From contig JAAVZI010000047.1 of NCBI GenBank assembly GCA_022791575.1, positions 1 to 60,564 on the forward strand: a DNA stretch of 60,564 bases, in the 5' to 3' direction. Shown here piece after piece: positions 28,072-37,118 of this stretch (positions within the stretch are counted from its first letter, which is position 1; the number at the start of each line of letters is the position of its first letter). The notes under the pieces are model-generated. The model was not told the origin of the DNA. It saw only the letters and a list, made by a program, of their open reading frames with translations, and ran no database searches. This DNA comes from Lachnospiraceae bacterium (GTDB taxonomy: Bacteria > Bacillota > Clostridia > Lachnospirales > Lachnospiraceae). A program made the translations under genes and the position numbers.

Positions 28072-30306
28072 GTGGAGGAGTTAGAAGGCTATGTAGACCA
28101 TATTATCTATCAGAATGAGAGCAATGGCTATACGGTTCTGGATCTGGACAGCGATGATCTGCTGCTGGGCTGTGTGGGTAATCTGCCGGGAATTGGGGAA
28201 GGGGAGTATATTAAAGCCAAAGGTGAATATTTTATTCACCCCAGCCATGGACGACAATTTCGAATACAGGAATATGAGGTGCGCCCACCAGAAGATAAGG
28301 AGGCGATGGAGCGATATCTTTCTTCTGGTGCGGTCAAGGGGATTGGACAGGCTTTGGCTGGCCGGATTGTGAAGAAATTCGGTAATGATACATTTCGGAT
28401 TATAGAAGAGGAACCGGAACGCCTTGCAGAGGTGCATGGAATCAGCCCCAAAAAAGCACAGGAGATTGCCATACAGGTAGAATCCAAACGGGAAATGCGG
28501 GAAATGATGATGTATCTTCAGCAATATGGTATCCCCTATACATTAAGTGTCAAGTTGTATAATCATTATAAAGGAAAGGTTCGTTCGATTCTTGAAGAAA
28601 ATCCTTATCGTCTTGCTGAAGATGTCCATGGAATCGGATTTCGGATTGCCGATGAAATTGCGAGAAAGATCGGAATTGGTATGCATTCCGAATATCGTAT
28701 TCGAGCAGGTATTATGTATGTGCTGCAGCTGGCTGCCGGACAGGGACATACCTATCTGCCTTATTCGCTGCTGGCAGCGAATTGTGAACAGATACTTGGT
28801 TTACATAATACAGATGTGGAACAGCATATCATGGACATGGCAATTGATAAGAAGCTCTTTATACGTGATATCCGTTCCGGCCTTGATCCTGAGATGGAAG
28901 CCGAACGGAGAGTATACGCTGCCAGAAATTATTTTATGGAATTAAATGTAGCGAGAATGTTAAAAGAGCTGGATATTTCCTATTCTGTGGAAGAAAGACA
29001 GGCAGCCAAAGTAATACGAAACATTGAAAAAGAAAATGGGATTGTGTTGGATGAGATTCAGCGGCAGGCAGTATTAGAAGCGGTCAGCCAGGGGGTTCTG
29101 GTAATTACCGGAGGCCCGGGAACTGGGAAAACAACGACAATCCGCACCATTTTGCGTTATTTTGAATTAGAAGGAATGGATCTGCTTCTGGCAGCACCTA
29201 CAGGACGTGCGGCCAAGCGGATGACGGAGACGACAGGATATGAGGCGCAGACCATTCATCGGATGCTGGAGCTGTCAGGCGGTTTTGAAGAGGAAAAACA
29301 GGGGGAATTCGGCAGGAATGAGCAGAATCCATTAGAAACCGATGTGATTATTATTGATGAGACTTCTATGGTAGATATTTATTTGATGAATTCGCTTCTG
29401 CGGGCTGTACTTCCGGGGACTAGAATTATTTTTGTAGGCGATGTCAATCAGCTGCCGAGCGTAGGTCCAGGATGTGTACTGCGGGATATGATCGGCTCTG
29501 GGGTTTTGCCGGTAGTGCGGCTGCAGAAAATATTCCGGCAGGCATCAGAGAGCGATATTATTGTCAATGCGCATAAGATTAACGCAGGAGAACAACTGGA
29601 ATTAAATAATCGCATGAGCAAAGATTTTTTCTTTATGGAAAAAAGCGAGGCTCAGCAGATACAAAGAACGATACTGGCTCTAGTTCAGGATAAACTGCCC
29701 TCTTATGTCAATGCTACTTCCTTTGATATACAGGTACTGACTCCTAGCCGCAGAGGCCTGCTTGGTGTAGAGAATCTAAATCAGATGCTGCAAAAATACT
29801 TGAATCCGCCAGCAGAGGATAAAAATGAGAGGGAAACAGCAGGAGGGATCTTTCGCGAGGGCGACAAGGTGATGCAGATTAAGAATAATTATCAGCTGGA
29901 ATGGGAAATCACGAATCAATATAATATACCAATAGATAAAGGTATGGGAGTCTTTAACGGTGATGTGGGAAGTATTTCCTATATGGATGACGGAACGGAA
30001 ACTTTACAGGTAGTATTTGACGATGGGAAGAAAGTCGTGTATACTTATAAGCAGCTGGAGGAACTAGAACTGGCTTATGCCATTACGGTTCATAAGTCGC
30101 AGGGAAGTGAATATCCGGCTGTAGTTATGCCTGTGTTCAGAGGGCCGGTGCCTTTGATGAATCGAAACATTCTTTATACTGCGGTAACCCGTGCCAGAAA
30201 CTGCGTTACCATTCTCGGAACCAGTCAGGTGCTGAATGAAATGATTGCCAACGAAAATGAGAATCGGCGTTATTCTGGTTTGGAGGACTGTCTAAGAGAA
30301 TTGTAG
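28072..30306 (+). CDS. recD2: RecD2-family 5'-3' DNA helicase
   Basis: 744 aa SF1B helicase. The N-terminal OB-like domain and helix-hairpin-helix repeats (SSGAVKGIGQALAGRIVKKF, AEVHGISPKKAQEI, AEDVHGIGFRIADEIA) are the RecD2 hallmark. Walker A is GGPGTGKTTT (about 346-355), motif II VIIIDETSMVD, and motif VI AYAITVHKSQGSEYP near the C-terminus. It acts in repair independently of RecBC. GTG start with AAGGGCGGTGAT upstream. Confidence 0.94.
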   Translation: MEELEGYVDHIIYQNESNGYTVLDLDSDDLLLGCVGNLPGIGEGEYIKAKGEYFIHPSHGRQFRIQEYEVRPPEDKEAMERYLSSGAVKGIGQALAGRIVKKFGNDTFRIIEEEPERLAEVHGISPKKAQEIAIQVESKREMREMMMYLQQYGIPYTLSVKLYNHYKGKVRSILEENPYRLAEDVHGIGFRIADEIARKIGIGMHSEYRIRAGIMYVLQLAAGQGHTYLPYSLLAANCEQILGLHNTDVEQHIMDMAIDKKLFIRDIRSGLDPEMEAERRVYAARNYFMELNVARMLKELDISYSVEERQAAKVIRNIEKENGIVLDEIQRQAVLEAVSQGVLVITGGPGTGKTTTIRTILRYFELEGMDLLLAAPTGRAAKRMTETTGYEAQTIHRMLELSGGFEEEKQGEFGRNEQNPLETDVIIIDETSMVDIYLMNSLLRAVLPGTRIIFVGDVNQLPSVGPGCVLRDMIGSGVLPVVRLQKIFRQASESDIIVNAHKINAGEQLELNNRMSKDFFFMEKSEAQQIQRTILALVQDKLPSYVNATSFDIQVLTPSRRGLLGVENLNQMLQKYLNPPAEDKNERETAGGIFREGDKVMQIKNNYQLEWEITNQYNIPIDKGMGVFNGDVGSISYMDDGTETLQVVFDDGKKVVYTYKQLEELELAYAITVHKSQGSEYPAVVMPVFRGPVPLMNRNILYTAVTRARNCVTILGTSQVLNEMIANENENRRYSGLEDCLREL

Positions 30307-30341
30307 TACAATGGAAGAGAGTCTGCGGAGAGAGGAATCCA

Positions 30342-31079
30342 TTGAGAAAGGCAGGAATATTATTACAAAAGATGAAGGAATACCTACTGGCAGTGTTCTA
30401 TCCAGCCAGATGTCCTGTGTGCGAGCGGTTAACAGGCGGACGCCGAATTCGCTGCTGTCCGATCTGTGAGGAGAAGCTGCCCTATATTCCAGAACCTAGA
30501 TGCTTAAAATGTGGAAAGGCAGTGACAGCAGAAGAGACAGAATATTGTATGGACTGTACAAAACAACAGCATGTGTTTACACGTGGAATTGCGTTATGGT
30601 CCTTTGATCTATCAGTCAGAAGAGTGGTATATCGTTTTAAATACAAAAATCGCCGGGAATATGCGGAGTATTTTGCAAGAGAAATTGTCAGGCGTTATGG
30701 CCGGCAGATCAAAAGCTGGAATGCTGATGCACTTGTGCCGGTTCCCATTCATAGGAAGCGCTATAAAAAGCGGGGATTTAATCAGGCAGAATTGCTGGCA
30801 AAGGAAATTGGCCGATATATGAAGCTGGAAGTTCATACGGAAATCATTTCCAGAATCCGTAATACAAGGCCGCAAAAAGAATTAAATAATAAAGAACGGC
30901 AAAAAAATTTGAAAAGTGCTTTTAAAATTAATCAAAATAGTGTAAAATTAAAGAAAGTTATTGTTGTGGATGACATTTATACAACAGGCGCAACTGTAGA
31001 TGTAATGACAGAATTATTATTGCAGACAGAAATAACCCACGTTTATGTCATTACATTATGCATAGGAAGGGGTTATTAA
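30342..31079 (+). CDS. comF: ComF-family phosphoribosyltransferase-like protein
   Basis: 245 aa. Zinc-binding cysteines occur as CPVC, CCPIC, CLKCG and CMDC (about 20-75). The PRTase part has RYKKRGFNQAELLAKEI and the PRPP loop VIVVDDIYTTGATV (about 206-219). ComF is needed for single-stranded DNA handling in transformation. TTG start with AGAGAGG upstream. The next gene is yvyF-like, as in B. subtilis. Confidence 0.9.
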   Translation: MRKAGILLQKMKEYLLAVFYPARCPVCERLTGGRRIRCCPICEEKLPYIPEPRCLKCGKAVTAEETEYCMDCTKQQHVFTRGIALWSFDLSVRRVVYRFKYKNRREYAEYFAREIVRRYGRQIKSWNADALVPVPIHRKRYKKRGFNQAELLAKEIGRYMKLEVHTEIISRIRNTRPQKELNNKERQKNLKSAFKINQNSVKLKKVIVVDDIYTTGATVDVMTELLLQTEITHVYVITLCIGRGY

Positions 31080-31091
31080 GGAGGTATCAGT

Positions 31092-31508
31092 ATGGATGTT
31101 AGAAATTGCAAATCATGTGGGAGACTATTTAACTACACAGGAAAGTCCATCTGCCCGGAATGTTTGAAGAAAAAAGATGATGACTTTGTAGCAGTTAAGG
31201 CCTATATTAGGGAAAATCCCACGGTTGGTATTGCAGATGTAGCAGAGGCAACGGATGTTTCTGTGAACCAGATTCGTCAGTGGATTAGAGAGGAACGGCT
31301 GATTTTAACAGAAGCATGTGCAGAGGCCGGTATTAACTGTGAGGGCTGTGGAAGACCGATTCAGACAGGAAGGCTCTGTAAGTCCTGTAAGGGCCAGATG
31401 TCGCGGGATCTCAACCAGGCGTTTGTAGCAACACCCAAGCCATCGGGAGACGATCCGTCTATCAAAAGCAAAAAGGGTGACAGAATGCGCTATTTATCCA
31501 AGAATTAA
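31092..31508 (+). CDS. yvyF: YvyF-like flagellar-region protein
   Basis: 138 aa. N-terminal zinc knuckle NCKSCGRLFNY...CPEC, a MerR-like helix-turn-helix (VGIADVAEATDVSVNQIRQW, about 42-61), then a second cysteine knuckle CEGCGRPI...CKSC. This architecture and position behind comF match the TIGR03826/YvyF family of flagellar operon proteins. flgM does not follow directly; a terminator does. Confidence 0.83.
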   Translation: MDVRNCKSCGRLFNYTGKSICPECLKKKDDDFVAVKAYIRENPTVGIADVAEATDVSVNQIRQWIREERLILTEACAEAGINCEGCGRPIQTGRLCKSCKGQMSRDLNQAFVATPKPSGDDPSIKSKKGDRMRYLSKN

Positions 31509-31524
31509 AGAAATATATGGAATG

Positions 31525-31564
31525 CATCAGGAAGTAAGACAGTATTTATTTCCTGATGTTTTTT
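31525..31564 (+). terminator. Intrinsic terminator after yvyF
   Basis: CATCAGGAA (31525-31533) pairs with TTCCTGATG (31550-31558), followed by six T residues. Confidence 0.9.
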
Positions 31565-31676
31565 ATTAATTTTTATGTAATAAAATAAAAAATGCTTTTC
31601 ATAAGAAGCGCCCTGTGTTATAATTATCATAATGCCTATCTATGTAATCTGATAGGTTTTCAGGATGAGGTGTATT

Positions 31677-32111
31677 ATGTTAAATGAAGATCGAATAAAA
31701 GTAATGACCCGGCTGGCGGTGTTTGAGAAAGAGCATGGCAGGGAGAATGAGATTGCCAGCAGGTTTTACAAGGCAGATTATATCAGCTATTATATGATAT
31801 GGACTGGAATTATGACTACAATTGCCTATGTCCTTGGCCTTGGATTGTTTTTTGCCCTGAATTTTGAAAGATATATGGAAAATATGCATAAAATGAATTT
31901 ATGGGAACAGGGAAAGATTATGATTGCCATTTATGTAATCATTCTTACAGCAATGCTGATGCTTTCCTGGTTTATTTACAGAAGAAGATACAAAAAGGCC
32001 AAGAAAGGGCTGGAGGAGTATTGTGACTTACTGCACGAACTGGAGAAGATTTATAACAGTGAGAGATACAGGGAACATACAAAAACTAGGCAGGAGGCAG
32101 AACGACGATGA
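31677..32111 (+). CDS. Two-helix membrane protein of unknown function
   Basis: 144 aa. A charged N-terminus with LAVFEKEHGRENEIASRFYK, two membrane helices (about 34-58 and 77-100) and a basic coiled C-terminus (KKAKKGLEEYCDLLHELEKI). I do not recognise a family. ATG 31677 is favoured by GAGGTG 6 nt upstream. It overlaps the next gene by 4 nt; the pair precedes the c-di-AMP operon and may be expressed with it. Confidence 0.75.
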   Translation: MLNEDRIKVMTRLAVFEKEHGRENEIASRFYKADYISYYMIWTGIMTTIAYVLGLGLFFALNFERYMENMHKMNLWEQGKIMIAIYVIILTAMLMLSWFIYRRRYKKAKKGLEEYCDLLHELEKIYNSERYREHTKTRQEAERR

Positions 32112-33097
32112 CAACTCTATTAGAATGCAGAGAATGGCTGAGACGGGTCTACGGGAAATATTCGCTTTATATTAATGCAGGAATACGTTTTATTACTGGG
32201 ATTTTGGTATTTATGTTGATTACATACCGTATGGGTTATATGACTAGATTAAAGAATCCAGTAATTCCATTACTTATGGCGCTAATTTGTACATTTCTGC
32301 CTGCTAATATTATGGTAGTATTCGCAATGATTCTACTTTTGGCACATTTATATGCATTATCGTGGGAAATTGCACTTGCTATGCTGGTTATTTTCCTGAT
32401 ACTATATCTGATCTATTATCGTTTTTCGCCCCGGTATGCATTTGTATTGATGCTGACGCCAGTGGCCTTTACATTAAAGATTCCGTATATTATACCTGTC
32501 ATTCTGGGGCTGGCAGCGACTCCGGTGACAGCAGTTCCGGTGGCATTTGGTTCGGTTGGATATTATCTGCTTCATTATATTTTCCAATATGGAGCGAATG
32601 CGGCAGCAACATCAGCCGGTCCAGGAGATCATGTGCAGAAGTATGTGTATGTATTTGCCAACGCGATCAAGGCCCCGGAATTATATCTGTATCTGGTGAC
32701 AATGACGGCTGCGTTGTTTCTTGTATATTTTATCCGCAGGCTGTCAGTGGATAAGGCATGGCTGATTGCTATTTTTACAGGAGCAATCAGTGAGCTGGTG
32801 TTTATGCTGGCTGGAAATTTTGCTATGGATATTTCTATTAATGTGACCGGGCTGGTATTGGGAACTATACTTGCGATACTACTGGCTTTTGTTTTACAGT
32901 TTTTTGTGTTTAATGTGGATTATTCCCGGACAGAATATGTACAGTTTGAAGATGATGAATATTATTATTATGTAAAAGCAATTCCTAAAGTACATATTAC
33001 GAAAAGGGAGAAGACAGTGAAGCAGATTAATCCTCAGAAAAAGATCAGGATGGATAGCAGTCGTCAGAGAAATCGGACGGAGCTGGATGAGTTATAA
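32108..33097 (+). CDS. Polytopic membrane protein of unknown function
   Basis: 329 aa with about eight hydrophobic segments between residues 25 and 275. The cytoplasmic tail is notable: FNVDYSRTEYVQFEDDEYYY, then VKAIPKVHITKREKTVKQIN and a basic end. There is no transporter signature I can name. ATGA overlap with the preceding small membrane protein indicates coupling. The neighbouring cdaA starts 56 nt downstream. Confidence 0.78.
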   Translation: MTTLLECREWLRRVYGKYSLYINAGIRFITGILVFMLITYRMGYMTRLKNPVIPLLMALICTFLPANIMVVFAMILLLAHLYALSWEIALAMLVIFLILYLIYYRFSPRYAFVLMLTPVAFTLKIPYIIPVILGLAATPVTAVPVAFGSVGYYLLHYIFQYGANAAATSAGPGDHVQKYVYVFANAIKAPELYLYLVTMTAALFLVYFIRRLSVDKAWLIAIFTGAISELVFMLAGNFAMDISINVTGLVLGTILAILLAFVLQFFVFNVDYSRTEYVQFEDDEYYYYVKAIPKVHITKREKTVKQINPQKKIRMDSSRQRNRTELDEL

Positions 33098-33153
33098 TTT
33101 GATTTCATGAATAATAAGCTAATTAAAAGGTTGTTTGGAAAGGATGTGATTGG

Positions 33154-34026
33154 GTGAGTGGATTGAAATTGTTTATGGATAAATATGCATACTGGCTGTC
33201 GATTCCCCAAGTGAATCCTATTGATATTATTGAAATTATAATTCTTTCTTTTCTGATGTATCAGATTCTATTATGGTTTAAGAATACACGAGCCTGGGCG
33301 CTATTTAAAGGGATTGTCGTGATATTGGCATTTATTCTGGTAGCGTATCTGTTCCAGATGAATACAATTCTTTGGCTTGCCAGCAAGGTTGTAAATGTAG
33401 GAATTATTGCGATGGTGATTATATTTCAGCCGGAATTCCGCAGGGCATTAGAGCAGCTGGGACGCCAGAATATTATGGGTAAGGTTTTTAACAGTGATAT
33501 GGGCAGGAATGGCTCAGAGCGTTTCAGCGATAAGACAATTAATGAGATTATTCGAGCAGTCTACCAGATGGGAAAGGTCAAGACAGGAGCCCTGATTGTA
33601 ATGGAGCAGGAAGTAGGGCTTGGTGAATATGAACGAACTGGAATATTGGTGGACGGTATTGTAACAGCGCAGCTTCTGATTAATATTTTTGAGCATAATA
33701 CGCCGCTGCATGACGGAGCTATATTAGTAAGAGGGGACAGGGTGGTATCGGCAACTTGTTACCTGCCTCTCTCAGATAATATGGAACTGAGCAAAGAGCT
33801 GGGAACCCGGCATAGGGCAGCAGTAGGCGTTAGTGAGGCGACAGATTCCTTTACCATTGTTGTATCGGAAGAGACAGGAGGAATATCCGTAGCTCAGGGC
33901 GGCCGTTTGAGACGGAATGTAGACGAGGAGACGTTACGCGGCATGCTGGTGGGCATTCAGAACAAGCAGACAGATGACAGCAAGAGATTTCGCTTATGGA
34001 AAGGAAGACATAGAAATGAAGAATAG
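33154..34026 (+). CDS. cdaA: Membrane diadenylate cyclase (c-di-AMP synthase)
   Basis: 290 aa. Three N-terminal membrane helices (about 20-95) precede a DAC domain with the catalytic motifs LHDGAILVRGDR (DGA) and GTRHRAAVG (RHR). It makes c-di-AMP from two ATP, controlling K+ uptake and osmotic balance. GTG start. It overlaps cdaR by 11 nt; cdaA-cdaR-glmM is the standard operon. The K+ uptake genes further along are plausible targets of the signal, though no link is visible here. Confidence 0.95.
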   Translation: MSGLKLFMDKYAYWLSIPQVNPIDIIEIIILSFLMYQILLWFKNTRAWALFKGIVVILAFILVAYLFQMNTILWLASKVVNVGIIAMVIIFQPEFRRALEQLGRQNIMGKVFNSDMGRNGSERFSDKTINEIIRAVYQMGKVKTGALIVMEQEVGLGEYERTGILVDGIVTAQLLINIFEHNTPLHDGAILVRGDRVVSATCYLPLSDNMELSKELGTRHRAAVGVSEATDSFTIVVSEETGGISVAQGGRLRRNVDEETLRGMLVGIQNKQTDDSKRFRLWKGRHRNEE

Positions 34027-35449
34027 ACTGATGTCTAATTGGGGCTTGAAGCTGATCTCTGTTATATTTGCAATTCTGTTGTGGCTGGTTGTGGTAAATG
34101 TGGACGATCCGGTTACTACAAAAAAGTTTAAAAATATTCCGGTCAATATCCTAAGTGAGAATTTGATATCCGACGCGGGAGAGACCTATGAAGTTCTGGA
34201 TAAGAGTGACCAGGTAACGATTACAGTAAAGGCCAAGCGGTCAGTCGCAGATTCACTGTCCGGAGCAGATTTCAAGGCTACGGCTGATATTGCAGAAAGA
34301 ATATCAGAAAACAGTATCCCAATTAAGGTTACTGCAACGAAACGTACAGAAGATATCGTAGATATCTATCTGCAGAATAATACTGTAAAAATTGCTGTAG
34401 AAGCAAAGGAGCATAAGGAAATTCCCGTAGAGATTAATTTGTCCGGTAAGACGGCAGAAGGGTATACCGTCGGAAGTACAAGTATAGAGCCGGGGACTGT
34501 TCAGATTGCCGGTCCGGCTTCGATTATTTCACAGGTAGAGAAAGTAGTGGTGCCTGTGAATATCAATGGAGCTTCAGAGGATATTACCCTAGAAGCAAAT
34601 GGGGAATACTATAGAAAAGATGGTTCGATTATAGCGAATTCGCGGATTGAAGGAGATATCAGCAGAATTCTTATTAATGTACATTTACTGCACACCAAAA
34701 GTATAGATTTAAATCTAACTACCGAGGGGGAACCAGCGGCAGAATATTGGTGCCAGGATGTGCAATATACGCCGACAACGATTACCATTGCAGGCGAGCC
34801 GGAAGAATTGGCGAAAATTAACACACTAGAAATTCCTGCTGCCGAATTGAATATTACTGGAGCAAGCGAAAATATTGTGAAAGAAATTGAGGTAGAGAAG
34901 TATTTGCCGCAGGGGCTGATTATATGTGCTGAGAATGAAAAGAAAATTCATGTGACAATCTTGATCAGTGCTCTGGATGGAAGGGAATTTCGAATACCAA
35001 TGAGTGATGTGGATGTGCTGAATACGCCGGCAGGACTGGATACTGTGCTGGACCCTTCCCGCATTGTCAGTGTCATTGTGAAGGGAAGCAGTGAGGCGCT
35101 AAACAGCCTGTCAATCAATGATATTAAAGTATCAGTGGATATTAAGGACAAAGAAGCGGGAACCCATAATCTGCAGGCCAATGTGACCGTACCCAGTGGG
35201 TATATTGTTATGAACCGGCCTATGGTATCCATTACGCTGGAACGGTCGGGAGAGGACAGCAGTGCCCCCCCTTCTGCTACGCAGGTACCGCTGCCTGCTC
35301 AAACGGATGTACCTTATCCTGAGGTGCCGAATACACCAGTGCCGCAGCCTACAGAAGTACCGCCTACCCCGACGCCGGCAGTCCCCACATCAACACCGAT
35401 ACCAACACCGGATCCTACAGTCGGACCGCCGGACGAGGAGATTCAATAA
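34016..35449 (+). CDS. cdaR: CdaR/YbbR-domain regulator of CdaA
   Basis: 477 aa. An N-terminal membrane anchor (LKLISVIFAILLWLVVVNVD) is followed by repeated YbbR domains, for example FKNIPVNIL, KEIPVEINLSGKTAEGY and REFRIPMSDVDVLNTPAG, outside the cell. CdaR binds CdaA and modulates its activity. The last about 60 residues are a Pro/Thr tail like that of the PBP. ATG 34016 inside the end of cdaA is the chosen start; the longer frame from 33974 would lack the anchor at its N-terminus. Confidence 0.9.
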   Translation: MKNRLMSNWGLKLISVIFAILLWLVVVNVDDPVTTKKFKNIPVNILSENLISDAGETYEVLDKSDQVTITVKAKRSVADSLSGADFKATADIAERISENSIPIKVTATKRTEDIVDIYLQNNTVKIAVEAKEHKEIPVEINLSGKTAEGYTVGSTSIEPGTVQIAGPASIISQVEKVVVPVNINGASEDITLEANGEYYRKDGSIIANSRIEGDISRILINVHLLHTKSIDLNLTTEGEPAAEYWCQDVQYTPTTITIAGEPEELAKINTLEIPAAELNITGASENIVKEIEVEKYLPQGLIICAENEKKIHVTILISALDGREFRIPMSDVDVLNTPAGLDTVLDPSRIVSVIVKGSSEALNSLSINDIKVSVDIKDKEAGTHNLQANVTVPSGYIVMNRPMVSITLERSGEDSSAPPSATQVPLPAQTDVPYPEVPNTPVPQPTEVPPTPTPAVPTSTPIPTPDPTVGPPDEEIQ

Positions 35450-35466
35450 TAAAAGGAGAATTAGAA

Positions 35467-36816
35467 ATGGGAAGATTATTTGGCACAGATGGAGTCAGAG
35501 GAGTTGCAAATTCAGAATTAACACCGGACTTAGCCATGAAACTGGGTCAGGCAGGAGCATTTGTTCTGACTAAAGAGAATGCACATAAACCAACCATTCT
35601 GGTAGGATGTGATACCAGAATATCAGGGCCGATGCTTGCTAATGCAATAATGGCAGGGATTTGTTCGGTTGGAGCGAATGCGGTATATATAGGAGTCTTA
35701 CCAACTCCCGCAGTTGCTTATCTTACGAAAAAGTACAAGGTAGATGCAGGAGTCGTTATATCAGCTTCCCACAATCCGATGGAATTTAACGGAATTAAGT
35801 TTTTTAATGGAGAGGGCTACAAACTGCCTGATGAATTAGAAGATGAGATTGAAGAGCATATTAATAATGAGATGCAGGATGTGATTATGCGGATTGGCTC
35901 GGAAGTTGGACAGGTGGAGTATCGTCTGGATGCAAAAGAGGATTATATCAAGTTTGCTTCCTCTACAGTAAAAGTGGATTTATCCGGGCTGAAGATTGTA
36001 GTAGACTGTGCGGAAGGAGCTGCTTATGAGACTGCCACACAGACATTGCGGAAGCTTGGAGCAGATATCATTGCCATTCATGTGAGTCCAGATGGAACCA
36101 ATATCAATGCCAACTGCGGTTCGACCCATATGGAAGAGCTGATGGCAAGGGTGGTATATGAGAAAGCTAATCTGGGACTGGCTTTTGACGGAGATGCCGA
36201 TCGGATGCATGCGGTAGATGAACTGGGACATATTGTGGACGGAGATCAGATTATGGCGATCTGCGGTTGTTATATGAAGGAAAAGGGCAGACTGAAGAAG
36301 AATACGATCGTGGCTACTGTAATGAGTAATCTGGGATTTTTCTTAATGGGTAAGGAAAAGGGACTGACACTAGAACAGACGAAAGTGGGAGACCGTTATG
36401 TCTTAGAGCGAATGCGTGAGATAGGAGCGAATCTTGGCGGGGAACAGTCAGGACATCTGATCTTCCTAGACGAGAATACCACAGGAGACGGCTTGTTAAG
36501 CGCTCTGCACCTACTGGAGGTTATGGCAGATACTAAGAAGCCCCTTTCAGAGCTGGCTTCGATTATGGAGGTTCTGCCTCAGGCACTTGTAAATGCTAAG
36601 GTGCCGAATCACAAAAAAGAAACCTATATGGAATATACAGAGGTAGCAGAAGCAATTGCAGAATTAGAACGTAAGTTCGATGGGGAAGGAAGAGTTCTGA
36701 TTCGTCCGTCCGGTACAGAGCCGCTGGTACGGGTTATGATAGAAGGAAAGGACAGAACGGTGATTCAGGAGGAAGCTGAGCGATTGGCCAAACTAATTAC
36801 GAAGACAGTTTTATAG
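35467..36816 (+). CDS. glmM: Phosphoglucosamine mutase
   Basis: 449 aa. Starts GRLFGTDGVRGVAN; the phosphoserine loop is ISASHNPMEFNGIKFF (Ser about 100), the metal site is FDGDADR, and the substrate and phosphate loops are GGEQSGHL and RPSGTEPLVRVM. It converts glucosamine-6-P to glucosamine-1-P for UDP-GlcNAc. AAAAGGAG upstream. CdaA-GlmM complex formation is known in relatives. Confidence 0.97.
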   Translation: MGRLFGTDGVRGVANSELTPDLAMKLGQAGAFVLTKENAHKPTILVGCDTRISGPMLANAIMAGICSVGANAVYIGVLPTPAVAYLTKKYKVDAGVVISASHNPMEFNGIKFFNGEGYKLPDELEDEIEEHINNEMQDVIMRIGSEVGQVEYRLDAKEDYIKFASSTVKVDLSGLKIVVDCAEGAAYETATQTLRKLGADIIAIHVSPDGTNINANCGSTHMEELMARVVYEKANLGLAFDGDADRMHAVDELGHIVDGDQIMAICGCYMKEKGRLKKNTIVATVMSNLGFFLMGKEKGLTLEQTKVGDRYVLERMREIGANLGGEQSGHLIFLDENTTGDGLLSALHLLEVMADTKKPLSELASIMEVLPQALVNAKVPNHKKETYMEYTEVAEAIAELERKFDGEGRVLIRPSGTEPLVRVMIEGKDRTVIQEEAERLAKLITKTVL

Positions 36817-36836
36817 CGATGCAAAGGAGGGGTAAC

Positions 36837-37100
36837 GTGGTAAAGCAGAAGGTAACGGTACGGAATCTGGCTGGAATTCATTTGAAACCGGCAGGAACTC
36901 TTTGTACAGAGGCAATGAAGTTTACATCTTCCATTACTTTTGTCTATAAGAAGGGCGTTGCCAATGCGAAAAGCGTTTTAAGTGTATTGGCAGCTTGTGT
37001 AAAATGCGGAGATGAGATTGTGCTGCAGTGTGAGGGGAAGGATGAAGAAGAAGCATTAAAAGACCTGGTCCGGCTGATTGAGGATGGATTAGGAGAATAG
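36837..37100 (+). CDS. HPr-family phosphocarrier protein
   Basis: 87 aa. The active-site region reads GIHLKPAG: His about 15 is kept but the following conserved Arg (HARPA) is Lys. The Ser46 regulatory site lies in AKSVLSVLA. GTG 36837 is chosen because AAAGGAGGGG lies just upstream; the ATG at 36819 lies before that site. With no other PTS genes nearby it may be a paralogue with a regulatory role rather than the main HPr. Confidence 0.85.
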   Translation: MVKQKVTVRNLAGIHLKPAGTLCTEAMKFTSSITFVYKKGVANAKSVLSVLAACVKCGDEIVLQCEGKDEEEALKDLVRLIEDGLGE

Positions 37101-37118
37101 GAAGAAGGATAGTCAGGA

